DNA of 59,466 bases from Candidatus Saganbacteria bacterium (GCA_016219705.1 JACRKQ010000012.1:1-59466), one strand, 5' to 3'; positions 27,088 through 38,503 are shown, counted from the stretch's first letter. The notes: generated by a model from the letters alone, not told the origin. Numbers and translations: made by a program.

Positions 27088-28140
27088 GGGTAACTCAAAA
27101 GCGTCAGCGGCGAAATTATCGATTTTCCCAGCTTTGATGATGCCGTCAGCTCCATTCTTTAAAGCTCTTAAGCCATCATGCGAATCTAAATCATGAATTA
27201 ATATAAAACCGCTAAACGATGGTTTTTTGGCAAAACTAAACCCTTGGGCAGGATCTCTTAGTAAATGAACTAAAATGGGCGTGTCCATAGCTGGCATTGA
27301 GCCAGCGATGATCAGGAGATCGACCGGTGGTCTGCTTTCATCAAAAATTCTCTCAAGAACATCTTCCGAATTTGACCTAATCTCTGTCACAATAATTTCT
27401 GGAAGCAGGCTTCTAAGAGTAGAAGCAGTGGCTGGATCAGTTGAAATAACCAATATTTCTCTTATTCTGTCAGGTCTCCCTTCCTTTATAATAGGCACAG
27501 GAAAATTTTCCGATATTGCCAATCCGGGTGCCGTGGAGACCGGGTGGACGGTTGGCGGCGGGGCGACAACTAGCGGAGCGGGGGGAAGGGGTTGGGTAGA
27601 GGTCACAAAATGTCTTTTCAAAAAGTCAGTGGGGTCAGACTTCATCGGATTAGCAAAATCGGCAATTCCAAGGGCAATCATCATCGCATTTACCGCAGAA
27701 GAATTTGCTGCAATATAGCCGCTGTATCCATTATCTCTTAATAATTTTCCTAATTCCAGGCCGCTTATCCCGGGCATATCATTATCCATAAAGATAAGAT
27801 CAATTTTCTGTTCTGCGGCCAGAGCTAAAACTTGATCCTTGATCGGTTGCTGTTGATTTACTGTGACAACCTTTACGCTGTCATCCAACTCACCTTGAAT
27901 AAGCCCTTGATAAAGCTCGAGAATGTTTGGATTATCATCCACAACTAGAATTGTTCTTATAATCTCCGGTCGGCCTGGTTTAGCAGAAGCCGCTTTAATC
28001 CTAAGAGCACCTTGGGGAATATTTAGTTGTTCAAGTTTCGCCTCATCCGCAGAAGTACAAAAGTCTCTTATTCGTGCAGATGGAGTAGCTAGTCCCACTC
28101 GAGTCAGTGTGGTTCGTAGAAAATCTGTTATTCTAGACAT
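27058..28140 (-). CDS. Tandem receiver-domain protein (one canonical REC, one degenerate REC)
   Basis: REC1 TILVVDDNPNILEL...DLIFMDNDMPGISG; REC2 EILVISTDPATAS...DLLIIAGSMPAMDT. Confidence 0.85.
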   Translation of the reverse strand: MSRITDFLRTTLTRVGLATPSARIRDFCTSADEAKLEQLNIPQGALRIKAASAKPGRPEIIRTILVVDDNPNILELYQGLIQGELDDSVKVVTVNQQQPIKDQVLALAAEQKIDLIFMDNDMPGISGLELGKLLRDNGYSGYIAANSSAVNAMMIALGIADFANPMKSDPTDFLKRHFVTSTQPLPPAPLVVAPPPTVHPVSTAPGLAISENFPVPIIKEGRPDRIREILVISTDPATASTLRSLLPEIIVTEIRSNSEDVLERIFDESRPPVDLLIIAGSMPAMDTPILVHLLRDPAQGFSFAKKPSFSGFILIHDLDSHDGLRALKNGADGIIKAGKIDNFAADAFELPLPPLGLTRA

Positions 28141-28197
28141 AATAATTTTACCTCCAATTTTTGTCTCGGTTCCTCGCGTTTTTGAAACCGCGAATTT

Positions 28198-28746
28198 TCA
28201 CTTTGTTAAATTAAAAAATTTTCTGACAAAGCGATCAAAGCCAATTTTTCCGCCGCTGTTGTCATCGACCCCAACAAAAGAACCTTCAGTTGTATTAGCG
28301 ATGATCCAGCCATTATATCCATCAGTCCGAAGCTGTCTGGCCAAAACATCGCCATTTACCCCATGACCTTGCATTGCGTAATCCAAAAAAACCATATCGG
28401 GCGCTTCTTCTCTGGACTTGGCAATAAAGTTATCGCTCTGATCAAATGTTTCAATCCGAACTCCTGGTCCCAGAAATCTCTGTAACAATCTCTTAAAAGC
28501 GGAAAGATTAAGAGGATCATCATCAACAATATAAATTAATTTGATAAATTGCGGCCTGTTTTTATTGGAGCCATCTGCAACTTTCGCAGGTGAAGCTGGG
28601 ATGTCCGGCCTCGTAGTCGGGCTGGCATCAAAGGGGAGAGTGGTTGACGGCAGGCCCGTTGGGGTTATCTTGGTCCCTCTTGTGAAGCTTCTGCAGTCAA
28701 ATGGCCCTTTTTTATGTAAAGATGGAGGCAGTCCGATCATTTTCAT
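28198..28746 (-). CDS. Single receiver-domain protein
   Basis: LIYIVDDDPLNLSAFKRLLQRF...DMVFLDYAMQGHGVNGDVLARQLRTDGYNGWIIANTT. Confidence 0.85.
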   Translation of the reverse strand: MKMIGLPPSLHKKGPFDCRSFTRGTKITPTGLPSTTLPFDASPTTRPDIPASPAKVADGSNKNRPQFIKLIYIVDDDPLNLSAFKRLLQRFLGPGVRIETFDQSDNFIAKSREEAPDMVFLDYAMQGHGVNGDVLARQLRTDGYNGWIIANTTEGSFVGVDDNSGGKIGFDRFVRKFFNLTK

Positions 28747-28837
28747 ATACCTTATTATCGCCGCCTTCCTCTGGAAATTTCACTCTATTTTTGATATAAT
28801 ACCTTTAGTGTCTGTGGTGGGGAGGTTTTGCGAGCCC

Positions 28838-30004
28838 ATGAAAATGTCCCAATTGCTGGTGCCAACGCTTCGTGAGGATCCTGCTGAAGCTGAAATAGTA
28901 TCTCATCGCCTCCTATTACGGGCTGGTTTTATCCGCAAAGTTGCCGCTGGTATTTATACTTATCTTCCTTTAGGCTTAAAAGTCCTCCATAAAGTCGAAA
29001 ACGTTATCCGTGAAGAGATGAACCGGGCGGGCGCCCAGGAGATCTTTATGCCGGTTTTACTACCGGCCGAACTTTGGAAAGAAACCAATCGTTGGGACCA
29101 ATATGGCAAAGAACTTTTCCGCATTGCCGACCGCCATGAGCGCCAATTCTGTCTCGGTCCTACCCACGAAGAAGTCATTACCGATATAGTGCGTTCTTCA
29201 ATCCACTCATACCGCAATCTTCCGGTAACACTTTATCAAATCCAGACTAAATTTCGTGATGAGATCCGGCCCCGCTTTGGCTTGATGCGCGGCCGTGAAT
29301 TCATGATGAAAGACGCCTACAGTTTCCACGCTTCCGCAGAAGATCTTGACCGAGAATATAAAAACATGCACGCGGCCTACTGCCGGATTTTTGATCGTCT
29401 GGGGTTGAAATATCAGGTGATCAAGGCGGATTCCGGGCTGATCGGCGGCGAATTTTCCGAAGAATTCAACGTCATCGCCGACGCGGGGGAGAATGAATTG
29501 CCGGACGGGAAGCGCGGAATTGAGGTGGGCCACATTTTTAAGCTCGGGACCAAATATTCTGAAAGCATGAAATGCGTCTACCTTGACGAGAACAATGTTG
29601 AGAAACCGATGACCATGGGGTGTTACGGCATTGGCGTTGGCCGAACCGCCCAGGCGGCGATTGAGCAAAATCACGATGCCAACGGCATTATCTGGCCGGT
29701 ACCGCTGGCGCCGTTTCAGGCAGCTATTATTCCTGTTAACACAACTTTGCCGGAACAAATGGCGACGTCAGATCAGTTATATAAAGCCGGACAAGCAATT
29801 GGTCTAGATATGTTACTGGATGACCGAGAACAAAGGGTTGGCGTAAAACTCAAAGATATCGACCTGATCGGTATACCGGTTAAGGTTATTATTGGTAAAG
29901 CGCTGGCGGAAGGGAATGTCGAACTTAAATTGCGCAGGACAGGGGAGACAAAATTGGTCCCGGTTGCTGCGGCAATCAAAGAGCTTCAAGGACTGCTGGG
30001 ATGA
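28838..30004 (+). CDS. proS: Prolyl-tRNA synthetase lacking the INS editing domain
   Basis: MKMSQLLVPTLREDPAEAEIVSHRLLLRAGFIRKVAAGIYTYLPLG; FRDEIRPRFGLMRGREFMMKDAYSF; MTMGCYGIGVGR. Confidence 0.93.
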   Translation: MKMSQLLVPTLREDPAEAEIVSHRLLLRAGFIRKVAAGIYTYLPLGLKVLHKVENVIREEMNRAGAQEIFMPVLLPAELWKETNRWDQYGKELFRIADRHERQFCLGPTHEEVITDIVRSSIHSYRNLPVTLYQIQTKFRDEIRPRFGLMRGREFMMKDAYSFHASAEDLDREYKNMHAAYCRIFDRLGLKYQVIKADSGLIGGEFSEEFNVIADAGENELPDGKRGIEVGHIFKLGTKYSESMKCVYLDENNVEKPMTMGCYGIGVGRTAQAAIEQNHDANGIIWPVPLAPFQAAIIPVNTTLPEQMATSDQLYKAGQAIGLDMLLDDREQRVGVKLKDIDLIGIPVKVIIGKALAEGNVELKLRRTGETKLVPVAAAIKELQGLLG

Positions 30005-31419
30005 AGGATTCTCGCTGCTGCGCCAGCGAATTAAAACTAAAAGACGCCTGCGGCGTTTTTGGCGTTTATTCTTTTAACGGCGCCAACCTGGCCAAGCCGA
30101 CATATTACGGCCTTTTTTCCCTCCAGCATCGCGGCCAGGAATCGGCGGGAATTTATGTCTCCGATGGCCGGCGTTTCAAAGGGCGAGCGGGGATGGGGCT
30201 CGTCAACATGATTTTTAACGAGGATAACCTGAAAGAATTAACCGGCCACATTGCCATCGGCCATGTCCGTTATTCTACTACCGGTTCTTCCATTCTGGAG
30301 AATGCCCAGCCGTTTGTCATCGAATCAAAATTTGGCCCGATTGCCGTGGCCCATAATGGGAATTTGATCAACACCAAAGAGCTGCGCGATCACCTGCCTG
30401 ATTATAAATTCAAAGGGACAACCGACACCGAAATTATCGCCGCTCTGCTGGCCAATTCGCCGGAGAGCGATTTTGAAGCCGCGTTAATTAAAACTTTGGC
30501 CCAATGTCGCGGCGCTTTTTCCTTAATAATTATGACCAACGATAAATTGGTCGCGGTCCGCGATCCGCATGGCATCCGGCCGTTATCGATTGGTAAATTA
30601 GACGATGCTTATGTCTTCTCTTCAGAGACCTGCGGCCTTGATGTCGTAGGCGCGGTCTTTGTCCGCGACGTTGATGCGGGAGAACTGGTGATTATTGACG
30701 CGCAAGGTTTGCGTTCCAAGACCTGGAGCCGCGGCGAGCGCGAAGCGATGTGCGTCTTTGAATTTATCTACTTTGCCCGACCGGACAGTTTAATCAAGGG
30801 TCGCAGTTTCCACGATATCCGCGTCCATCTCGGTAAATATCTGGCGGTAGAACAGCCGGCTAATGCCGATATGGTCATCGCCGTCCCTGATTCTGGGATT
30901 CCGGCGGCGATCGGTTATGCGTCGGAGTCGGGGATCCCATTTTCTGAAGGTTTAATCAAGAACCGCTATATCGGCCGGACTTTTATCCAGCCGACGCAGG
31001 CCTTGCGCGACATCGGGGTAAAGATGAAGCTCAATCCGATCCGCGATGCGGTGCGCGGCCGAAAAATTGTTTTAATGGATGACTCCATTGTTCGCGGTAC
31101 GACGTCGCGCCAGATCGTCCGGCTGCTGCGGGATTGCGGCGCCCGGGAAGTGCATTTTCGCGTCTCATCCCCGCCCATCATGCACTCCTGTTTTTATGGT
31201 ATTGATACCCCTAGCCGGGCGGATCTGATCGCCGCGAACCTTTCAGTGGAAGGGATCAGAAAATATATTGAAGCCGATAGTTTGGGCTATTTAAGTTTGA
31301 AAAGTTTAACCAAAGCGATAAATTTGCCGGCGGACCGTTCGTGTCTGGCCTGTCTTAATGGCGAATATCCGGTCAACATTCCGGAAAGACTGCAGAGTTT
31401 AAAATTATTTTTTGAATAG
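30001..31419 (+). CDS. purF: Amidophosphoribosyltransferase
   Basis: CGVFGVYSF, LQHRGQESAGI, VLMDDSIVRGTTSRQIV. Confidence 0.97.
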   Translation: MKDSRCCASELKLKDACGVFGVYSFNGANLAKPTYYGLFSLQHRGQESAGIYVSDGRRFKGRAGMGLVNMIFNEDNLKELTGHIAIGHVRYSTTGSSILENAQPFVIESKFGPIAVAHNGNLINTKELRDHLPDYKFKGTTDTEIIAALLANSPESDFEAALIKTLAQCRGAFSLIIMTNDKLVAVRDPHGIRPLSIGKLDDAYVFSSETCGLDVVGAVFVRDVDAGELVIIDAQGLRSKTWSRGEREAMCVFEFIYFARPDSLIKGRSFHDIRVHLGKYLAVEQPANADMVIAVPDSGIPAAIGYASESGIPFSEGLIKNRYIGRTFIQPTQALRDIGVKMKLNPIRDAVRGRKIVLMDDSIVRGTTSRQIVRLLRDCGAREVHFRVSSPPIMHSCFYGIDTPSRADLIAANLSVEGIRKYIEADSLGYLSLKSLTKAINLPADRSCLACLNGEYPVNIPERLQSLKLFFE

Positions 31420-31427
31420 GAGGAATC

Positions 31428-32411
31428 ATGATAACTTACAAACAAGCGGGAGTTGACATCGACGCGGGAAATGAAGTCGTGAGACGGATCAAGAAATTCG
31501 CCAAAAATATAGGTTTCTTTGGCGGCCTGTATCCCCTGGGAAAAAATTTCCTGGTGGGGACGACCGATGGGGTGGGGACCAAACTTAAAATTGCTTTTAT
31601 GATGAAAAAGCACGACACAATCGGCATCGACCTGGTGGCGATGAATGTCAATGATGTCGTGGCCACCGGGGCTAAGCCGCTTTTTTTTCTCGACTATTTT
31701 GGCTGCCATAAAGTTAATCCTTCCCAGGTGGAAAAAGTTGTCAGAGGGATTGCTGAAGGCTGTAAGCAGGCCGAGTGTGATCTGCTTGGCGGAGAGACAG
31801 CAGAACTTTCCGATATGTACCAAGTCGGAGAATATGACTTAGCTGGCTTTGCCGTCGGTCTGGTGGAAAAACAAAAAGTGATTAACGGTTCAAAAATAAG
31901 AGCGGGTGATAAATTAATTGGCTTAGCTTCAACCGGCTTGCATAGCAATGGCTACACTTTAGCGCGCAAGGTCCTGCTCGACCATGCCAATCTTGATCCT
32001 CGGCAGGAATTGGAAGAGATCGATGGTAAACTGGGAGAGAAACTGCTTATCCCGACAAAGATATACGTTAAACTTATTCTTTCCTTAATAAAGAAGTTTA
32101 AGATTAAAGGGATTGCCCATATTACCGGCGGCGGTTTGCCGGAAAATGTGGCGCGGATCATGCCCAGAAATGTCCAGGCGGTCTTTGATCTTAATGCCTG
32201 GACTGTGCCGCAAATTTTTCGTCTCATCCAGCGTTTAGGTAAAGTTGATCATAACGAAATGTTTCGGACTTTCAACATGGGGATCGGGATGGTAATTGTT
32301 GTTGAGGGCAAAGAAGCTGATAAAGTTATGAAGTACTTAGCCAGCATTAAGGAAAAAGCGTTTCTGGTTGGAGATGTTGAGAGAGGAAAAGGTGAAGTAA
32401 TCATAATTTAA
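31428..32411 (+). CDS. purM: Phosphoribosylformylglycinamidine cyclo-ligase
   Basis: TYKQAGVDIDAGNEVVRRIK, GTDGVGTKLKIAF, ITGGGLPENVARIMP. Confidence 0.97.
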   Translation: MITYKQAGVDIDAGNEVVRRIKKFAKNIGFFGGLYPLGKNFLVGTTDGVGTKLKIAFMMKKHDTIGIDLVAMNVNDVVATGAKPLFFLDYFGCHKVNPSQVEKVVRGIAEGCKQAECDLLGGETAELSDMYQVGEYDLAGFAVGLVEKQKVINGSKIRAGDKLIGLASTGLHSNGYTLARKVLLDHANLDPRQELEEIDGKLGEKLLIPTKIYVKLILSLIKKFKIKGIAHITGGGLPENVARIMPRNVQAVFDLNAWTVPQIFRLIQRLGKVDHNEMFRTFNMGIGMVIVVEGKEADKVMKYLASIKEKAFLVGDVERGKGEVIII

Positions 32412-32542
32412 ATTCTAAGCACTAAATTCGAAATTCTAAACAATATTTAATATCAAAATTCTAATATTTTAAAGTGATTTTGAATTTAGGTTGTTTGAAT
32501 TTAGAATTTGTTTAGAGTTTAGATATTAGGATTTATTAATTT
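32412..32542. repeat. Dispersed AT-rich palindromic repeat, copy 1
   Basis: attctaagcactaaattcgaaattctaaacaatattt...gaatttgtttagagtttagatattaggattt; related to 58440-58570. Confidence 0.8.
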
Positions 32543-33145
32543 ATGTTAAATCTCGGCGTTTTAATTTCCGGTAAAGGCTCGAATCTGCAAGCGATCATTG
32601 ATGCTTGTGAGAGAGAGAAAATTCCCGCCAGGGTGGCCGTTGTAATCAGCAACAATCCCGAATCTTACGGTTTGGAGCGGGCGAAAAATCACAAGATTCC
32701 GGCAGTAATCCTCAATTCTAAAGATTTTTCCAATAAGAATACTTACGAGTTAGAAATTGTTAAAAACCTAAAACAGTATGATGTTGGTTTAGTTTGTCTC
32801 GCCGGCTATATGCGAATTGTTGGGACTGTCTTGCTGGAGCATTATCCGTCTAAAATTGTTAATATTCACCCCTCGCTTTTGCCGTCGTTTCCAGGACTGC
32901 ATGCTCAAAAACAAGCGCTGGACCATGGGGTGACGGTGACCGGCTGTACCGTCCATTTTGTCAATGAAGGATGTGATACGGGCCCTATAATAATTCAATC
33001 AGCAGTGCCGGTTAAAGAAAAAGATACGGAAGAGACGTTATCAGAAAGAATATTACAACAAGAACACCATATTTATCCGCTGGCGATTGAGTTTATTGCC
33101 AAGGGGAAGTTGAAGATTGAGGGAAGAAGGGTGAAAATTGCTTAG
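32543..33145 (+). CDS. purN: Phosphoribosylglycinamide formyltransferase
   Basis: LGVLISGKGSNLQAIIDAC, VNIHPSLLPSFPGLHAQKQALDHGVTVTGCTVHFV. Confidence 0.97.
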   Translation: MLNLGVLISGKGSNLQAIIDACEREKIPARVAVVISNNPESYGLERAKNHKIPAVILNSKDFSNKNTYELEIVKNLKQYDVGLVCLAGYMRIVGTVLLEHYPSKIVNIHPSLLPSFPGLHAQKQALDHGVTVTGCTVHFVNEGCDTGPIIIQSAVPVKEKDTEETLSERILQQEHHIYPLAIEFIAKGKLKIEGRRVKIA

Positions 33146-33155
33146 CCAATTTGGG

Positions 33156-33455
33156 ATGATAAGCAATGAACTTGGTATATCACAAAATATTTATAACGTT
33201 TTATTGATAACATTGCTGATATTTTGCGGAATACTCCTTATCATTTCTCTAATTACCCGTTCAATAGGAAAGTTTATGGGGATGTTAATTTTAGCGTTTA
33301 TCTCCTATTGGATTTCAAGCGGAACTCTTATCGCCGTGTTGCTCTGCGCAATTTCAGGCTTTTTTTATCTTGATAATTTGGGAGGCTTTCTTAGTGAGAA
33401 AAGCTTAGGCAAGAAAAAAAATAATTCTGATATTAAGCAGGGGCCGAATTGCTAA
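33156..33455 (+). CDS. Small hypothetical membrane protein
   Basis: Hydrophobic ORF between purN and purH (MISNELGISQNIYNVLLITLLIFCGILLIISL...). Confidence 0.5.
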   Translation: MISNELGISQNIYNVLLITLLIFCGILLIISLITRSIGKFMGMLILAFISYWISSGTLIAVLLCAISGFFYLDNLGGFLSEKSLGKKKNNSDIKQGPNC

Positions 33456-33521
33456 CCAATTTCATGTTATAATTTTAGTTGCAAAAAATATCAATTAAAG
33501 AAAGGAAGTCCTGTTTATAAA

Positions 33522-35168
33522 ATGAAAAAGAAAAAACGGCCCATAATGGCCCATAAAGTGTTAAAAGGCAAGAAGGTAAAAAAGATAAAAATAAAAAAGA
33601 CAGAGACATTAAAAAAATACGCATTATTGTCGGTTTCGGATAAAAAAGGACTTGATAAACTAGCCAAAGGCTTAAAAGATCTAGGTTTTGAAATTATTTC
33701 ATCGGGCGGAACAGCGAAGTTTTTACGTAAAGCCGGCGTTCGGGTTGCTGAAGTTTCCAAATTAACGAAATATCCTCACATGCTTGATGGCCGGGTCAAA
33801 ACTTTACATCCCGTAATCCATGCAGCAATTTTAGCTGACCAAACTAATCCCAAACATTTGAAAGAATTAAAAAAATATCGGATCAACCCTTTCCAATTAG
33901 TGGTCTGTAATCTTTATCCCTTTGAGCATGTGATTAGCAAACAGAATTTTACCCAGGCGGAAGCTATTGAAAATATCGATATAGGCGGGCCGTGTATGGT
34001 CCGTGCGGCGGCGAAGAACCATAATAGCGTGGCGATTGTCGTCGATCCCGAAGATTACGGGCGGATACTGGAAGAATTAACGGCTAGTGGAAACATCAGT
34101 TTGGCAACCAGACAGCAACTGGCGCTTAAAGCTTTCAGCCATACTAAATATTATGATTCAGTGATTGTTAATTATTTGCAGGGTGAATTTGCTTCTAGTG
34201 AAGATTTTGCTCCCCATCAGGAAATCCATCTCGAAAAAACCCAAACACTGCGCTATGGGGAAAATCCGCACCAACGCGCCGCCCTTTACCGAGAAATTGT
34301 CAGTCAGGCCAAAAATCGCGGCGCCCAGGTAACTGACGCGAAACAATTGCATGGTAAAGAATTGTCTTTTAATAATTATGTCGATATGGACGCGGCCTGG
34401 ACGCTGGTCAATTATTTTGCTGATACGACAGTGGCGATTATCAAGCATACCAATCCCTGCGGCGTGGCTAAAGGCAAAACTTTGGTTGAAGCTTATCAAA
34501 AGGCTTTTGCCTGTGATCCTGTCTCGGCTTTTGGCGGTATTATTGCCGCCAATCGTCGTTTTGATGAAGAGACAGCAGCGGCTTTGCAAGATTTGTTTGT
34601 CGAAGTGATAATTGCCCCGGCTTATACTCCCAGGGCGCTGGAAATTCTCCGGGGAAAGAAAAATCTCCGCATTATGGAAATGGGAGAGAAAGCAGTCGGT
34701 AAACCCTTTATGGGTTTAGATTATAAACGGATCAGCGGCGGGATGCTGGTGCAGGATCCTGACATTGCTCAATTAGCTGTCAATGATATCAAAACGATGA
34801 CCAAACGTGAACCGAGTTTGCAGGAGATGGATGATCTCTTTTTTGCCTGGGGTGTGGCCAAACATGCCAAGTCCAACACCATTGTCCTGGTAAAAAATGG
34901 GGTGGCGATTGGTGTGGGTGTGGGACAGATGAGTCGCATCGAAGCGGCCGAGTTGGCCGTGCGCCGATCTCGAATCGATGTTAAAGGTTCTGTTTTAGCT
35001 TCAGATGCTTTCTTTCCCTTTGCTGACGTAGTAGAATTAGCGGCGAAGCATGGAATTATTGCTATCATCCAACCGGGTGGAGCAAAGCGGGATCAAGAAT
35101 CAATCGCCGCGGCCAACGCGGCCGACATGACGATGGTCTTCACTGGCCGCCGGCACTTTAAGCATTGA
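33522..35168 (+). CDS. purH: Bifunctional AICAR transformylase/IMP cyclohydrolase with Lys-rich N-terminal extension
   Basis: KYALLSVSDKKGLDKLAKGL, ISSGGTAKFLRKAGV, KTLHPVIHAAIL, LRYGENPHQRAALY. Confidence 0.97.
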   Translation: MKKKKRPIMAHKVLKGKKVKKIKIKKTETLKKYALLSVSDKKGLDKLAKGLKDLGFEIISSGGTAKFLRKAGVRVAEVSKLTKYPHMLDGRVKTLHPVIHAAILADQTNPKHLKELKKYRINPFQLVVCNLYPFEHVISKQNFTQAEAIENIDIGGPCMVRAAAKNHNSVAIVVDPEDYGRILEELTASGNISLATRQQLALKAFSHTKYYDSVIVNYLQGEFASSEDFAPHQEIHLEKTQTLRYGENPHQRAALYREIVSQAKNRGAQVTDAKQLHGKELSFNNYVDMDAAWTLVNYFADTTVAIIKHTNPCGVAKGKTLVEAYQKAFACDPVSAFGGIIAANRRFDEETAAALQDLFVEVIIAPAYTPRALEILRGKKNLRIMEMGEKAVGKPFMGLDYKRISGGMLVQDPDIAQLAVNDIKTMTKREPSLQEMDDLFFAWGVAKHAKSNTIVLVKNGVAIGVGVGQMSRIEAAELAVRRSRIDVKGSVLASDAFFPFADVVELAAKHGIIAIIQPGGAKRDQESIAAANAADMTMVFTGRRHFKH

Positions 35169-35185
35169 TTCAAGGAGGCAAAACG

Positions 35186-36343
35186 ATGAGACGCAGGGCT
35201 TTAATGTTTTTGTTTATGGCGGTCACTTTAACAAGTCTGGTTGTAGCAGATGACGGTGCTGTCTCTCGCTTGCAGTCTAACATCGCTGGTTTGAGTTTAG
35301 GCTACGTGAAAGTTGGTTCCAGAGAAGTTGGTTCGCTGGCCTGGCATCCCGATTTTAAATTGGGGCCGTATGGCCTGGGGGCTGATGTCAATTTATTTCT
35401 CGGGCAGGATAAGCCAATTGGCTACGATAATCTTGTCTTGCGGTATTTAGAATATAACGATGGAAAAAAAGGCTTGCGCTATGGCGTGATAGAAAATTTA
35501 ACCTGGGGGCATGGGTTACTTTTGGACAAATATTCCACGCGGGCTTATGGGACATTAGTTTTAAATAACGAGCAGTTAGCCTATTTAGGTTTCGTTGATC
35601 TTGATTCTTATGTGGTGCGGGCGTTATTGACTAAAAGAGGCTTATATGGGGTGCGGGTGGAAGAACGTATTAACCCAATGCTTCGTTTGGGGCAGACGTA
35701 TATTGCTGACAATAGCGGCGTAACGCCGCTGGGGACGACGGAGAGCCAAAAAATTTCCGGTCTCGGTTTAGATGCCACAGTCCCTTTGCCCCTTAACTTT
35801 GAAGGTTTTGCCGAATATGCCCAGTTGATCGGTAAAGGGAGCGGCTATGGCGCAGGACTCTCCTGGGGCTATGACATGATGGTGGCCAACGCCTCATTTT
35901 TGGCAGAATATCGTGTGCTGGATAAAAACTTTGTCCCCGGTTATTATGGGCCGGACTATGAAACCAATCCGATTAATTTAAGTTCTGCCGAGGCGACAGG
36001 GAATGTCAAAAATGGTTATCTGGCTAAATTGGATGTTAATGCCTTGGGATTAGCTAGTCTGAAAGCAATTTATGAGAAATATAATGACAGCAACTCCGGT
36101 TCGCTCAATGCCGATTTAACGGCCAAATTACCGCAGGATGTGGAAGCCAATTACTATTATAAACAGCCAAATTTTTCTAATTTTCGTTCTCTGTCCTTTG
36201 AAGATGGGGCGATCTTAGGCGGTTCGCTTGCCTATCCGATTAATCCTTTCAGCAAGGTGGTTTTGCACTACAAAAAGGCTTATAATCCGATAACGGCTAA
36301 AGTTGAAGAATCGCAGTATTATGAGTTGCGGTTGAGTTTTTAA
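35186..36343 (+). CDS. Predicted outer-membrane beta-barrel protein
   Basis: Signal peptide plus beta-strand-rich sequence ending ELRLSF. Confidence 0.65.
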   Translation: MRRRALMFLFMAVTLTSLVVADDGAVSRLQSNIAGLSLGYVKVGSREVGSLAWHPDFKLGPYGLGADVNLFLGQDKPIGYDNLVLRYLEYNDGKKGLRYGVIENLTWGHGLLLDKYSTRAYGTLVLNNEQLAYLGFVDLDSYVVRALLTKRGLYGVRVEERINPMLRLGQTYIADNSGVTPLGTTESQKISGLGLDATVPLPLNFEGFAEYAQLIGKGSGYGAGLSWGYDMMVANASFLAEYRVLDKNFVPGYYGPDYETNPINLSSAEATGNVKNGYLAKLDVNALGLASLKAIYEKYNDSNSGSLNADLTAKLPQDVEANYYYKQPNFSNFRSLSFEDGAILGGSLAYPINPFSKVVLHYKKAYNPITAKVEESQYYELRLSF

Positions 36344-36407
36344 AAACTGATCTCTGACCTCTTCCTGGTGTTTTTTAGGAGCAAAAAGTTTATTGGAGGT
36401 GTTAATT

Positions 36408-36647
36408 TTGGAGAAAAAAAATGATGCATTTGCAAAGTTGATGAATAGGTTATGTCGAACTTCCAAGTATGTCGGAAAGCATGTGGCGGTAATTAAGGGG
36501 AATATTGTTGTGGCTGTTTCTAAAAGTCAGTTTGCAGTCTATAAAATGGCTAAAAAGATATATCCCAAAGAAACTCTGGGCATATATTATGTGCCAACAG
36601 CCAAGGAGGCTTTGACGGCTTTATGCAATATCCTTACGCGGAAATAA
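36408..36647 (+). CDS. DUF5678-like small protein
   Basis: KYVGKHVAVIKGNIVVAVSKSQFAVYKMAKKIYPKETLGIYYVP; SD ggaggt upstream of TTG. Confidence 0.55.
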   Translation: MEKKNDAFAKLMNRLCRTSKYVGKHVAVIKGNIVVAVSKSQFAVYKMAKKIYPKETLGIYYVPTAKEALTALCNILTRK

Positions 36648-37021
36648 AGCCGGAAATATTTGCTCCGGTTGTGGAGCTGCAAATTTTTGGTGAAGAATGG
36701 GTTTCCTTTAATTTATTTGTTGATACTGGGGCAAGTTTTACCATTTTTCATTCTGAAACCGCACGCCTTTTAGGGATAAATTATAGGAAAGGCGCACTAG
36801 TTTTTCTCACAGTTGGCGATGGCAGGCAAATTCCTGTGTATCGACATAAGTTAAAAGTTCTGTTTTCTGGCCAGGAATTTAAGGCGATAATTGGTTTTTC
36901 TTCAAGATTAGGAGTTGGCTTTCATCTTCTCGGTCGGGAAGATTTTTTTGAGAATTTCAGAATTTGTTTTAACGATCGGGATAAAGTGCTGGAAACGACT
37001 TTTTTGGAAAGCGGAAAATAA
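36623..37021 (+). CDS. Retropepsin-like aspartic protease
   Basis: NLFVDTGASFTIFH (DTGA motif); IIGFSSRLGVGFHLLGREDFF; overlaps upstream ORF by 25 nt. Confidence 0.75.
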   Translation: MQYPYAEIKPEIFAPVVELQIFGEEWVSFNLFVDTGASFTIFHSETARLLGINYRKGALVFLTVGDGRQIPVYRHKLKVLFSGQEFKAIIGFSSRLGVGFHLLGREDFFENFRICFNDRDKVLETTFLESGK

Positions 37022-37024
37022 ACA

Positions 37025-38503
<1,479 letters not shown>

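Noticed and set aside
28541-28837. N-terminal extension of the ProRS ORF
   Set aside because: Antisense to the REC gene; ProRS homology begins at MKMSQLLVPTL with a promoter-like region just upstream.
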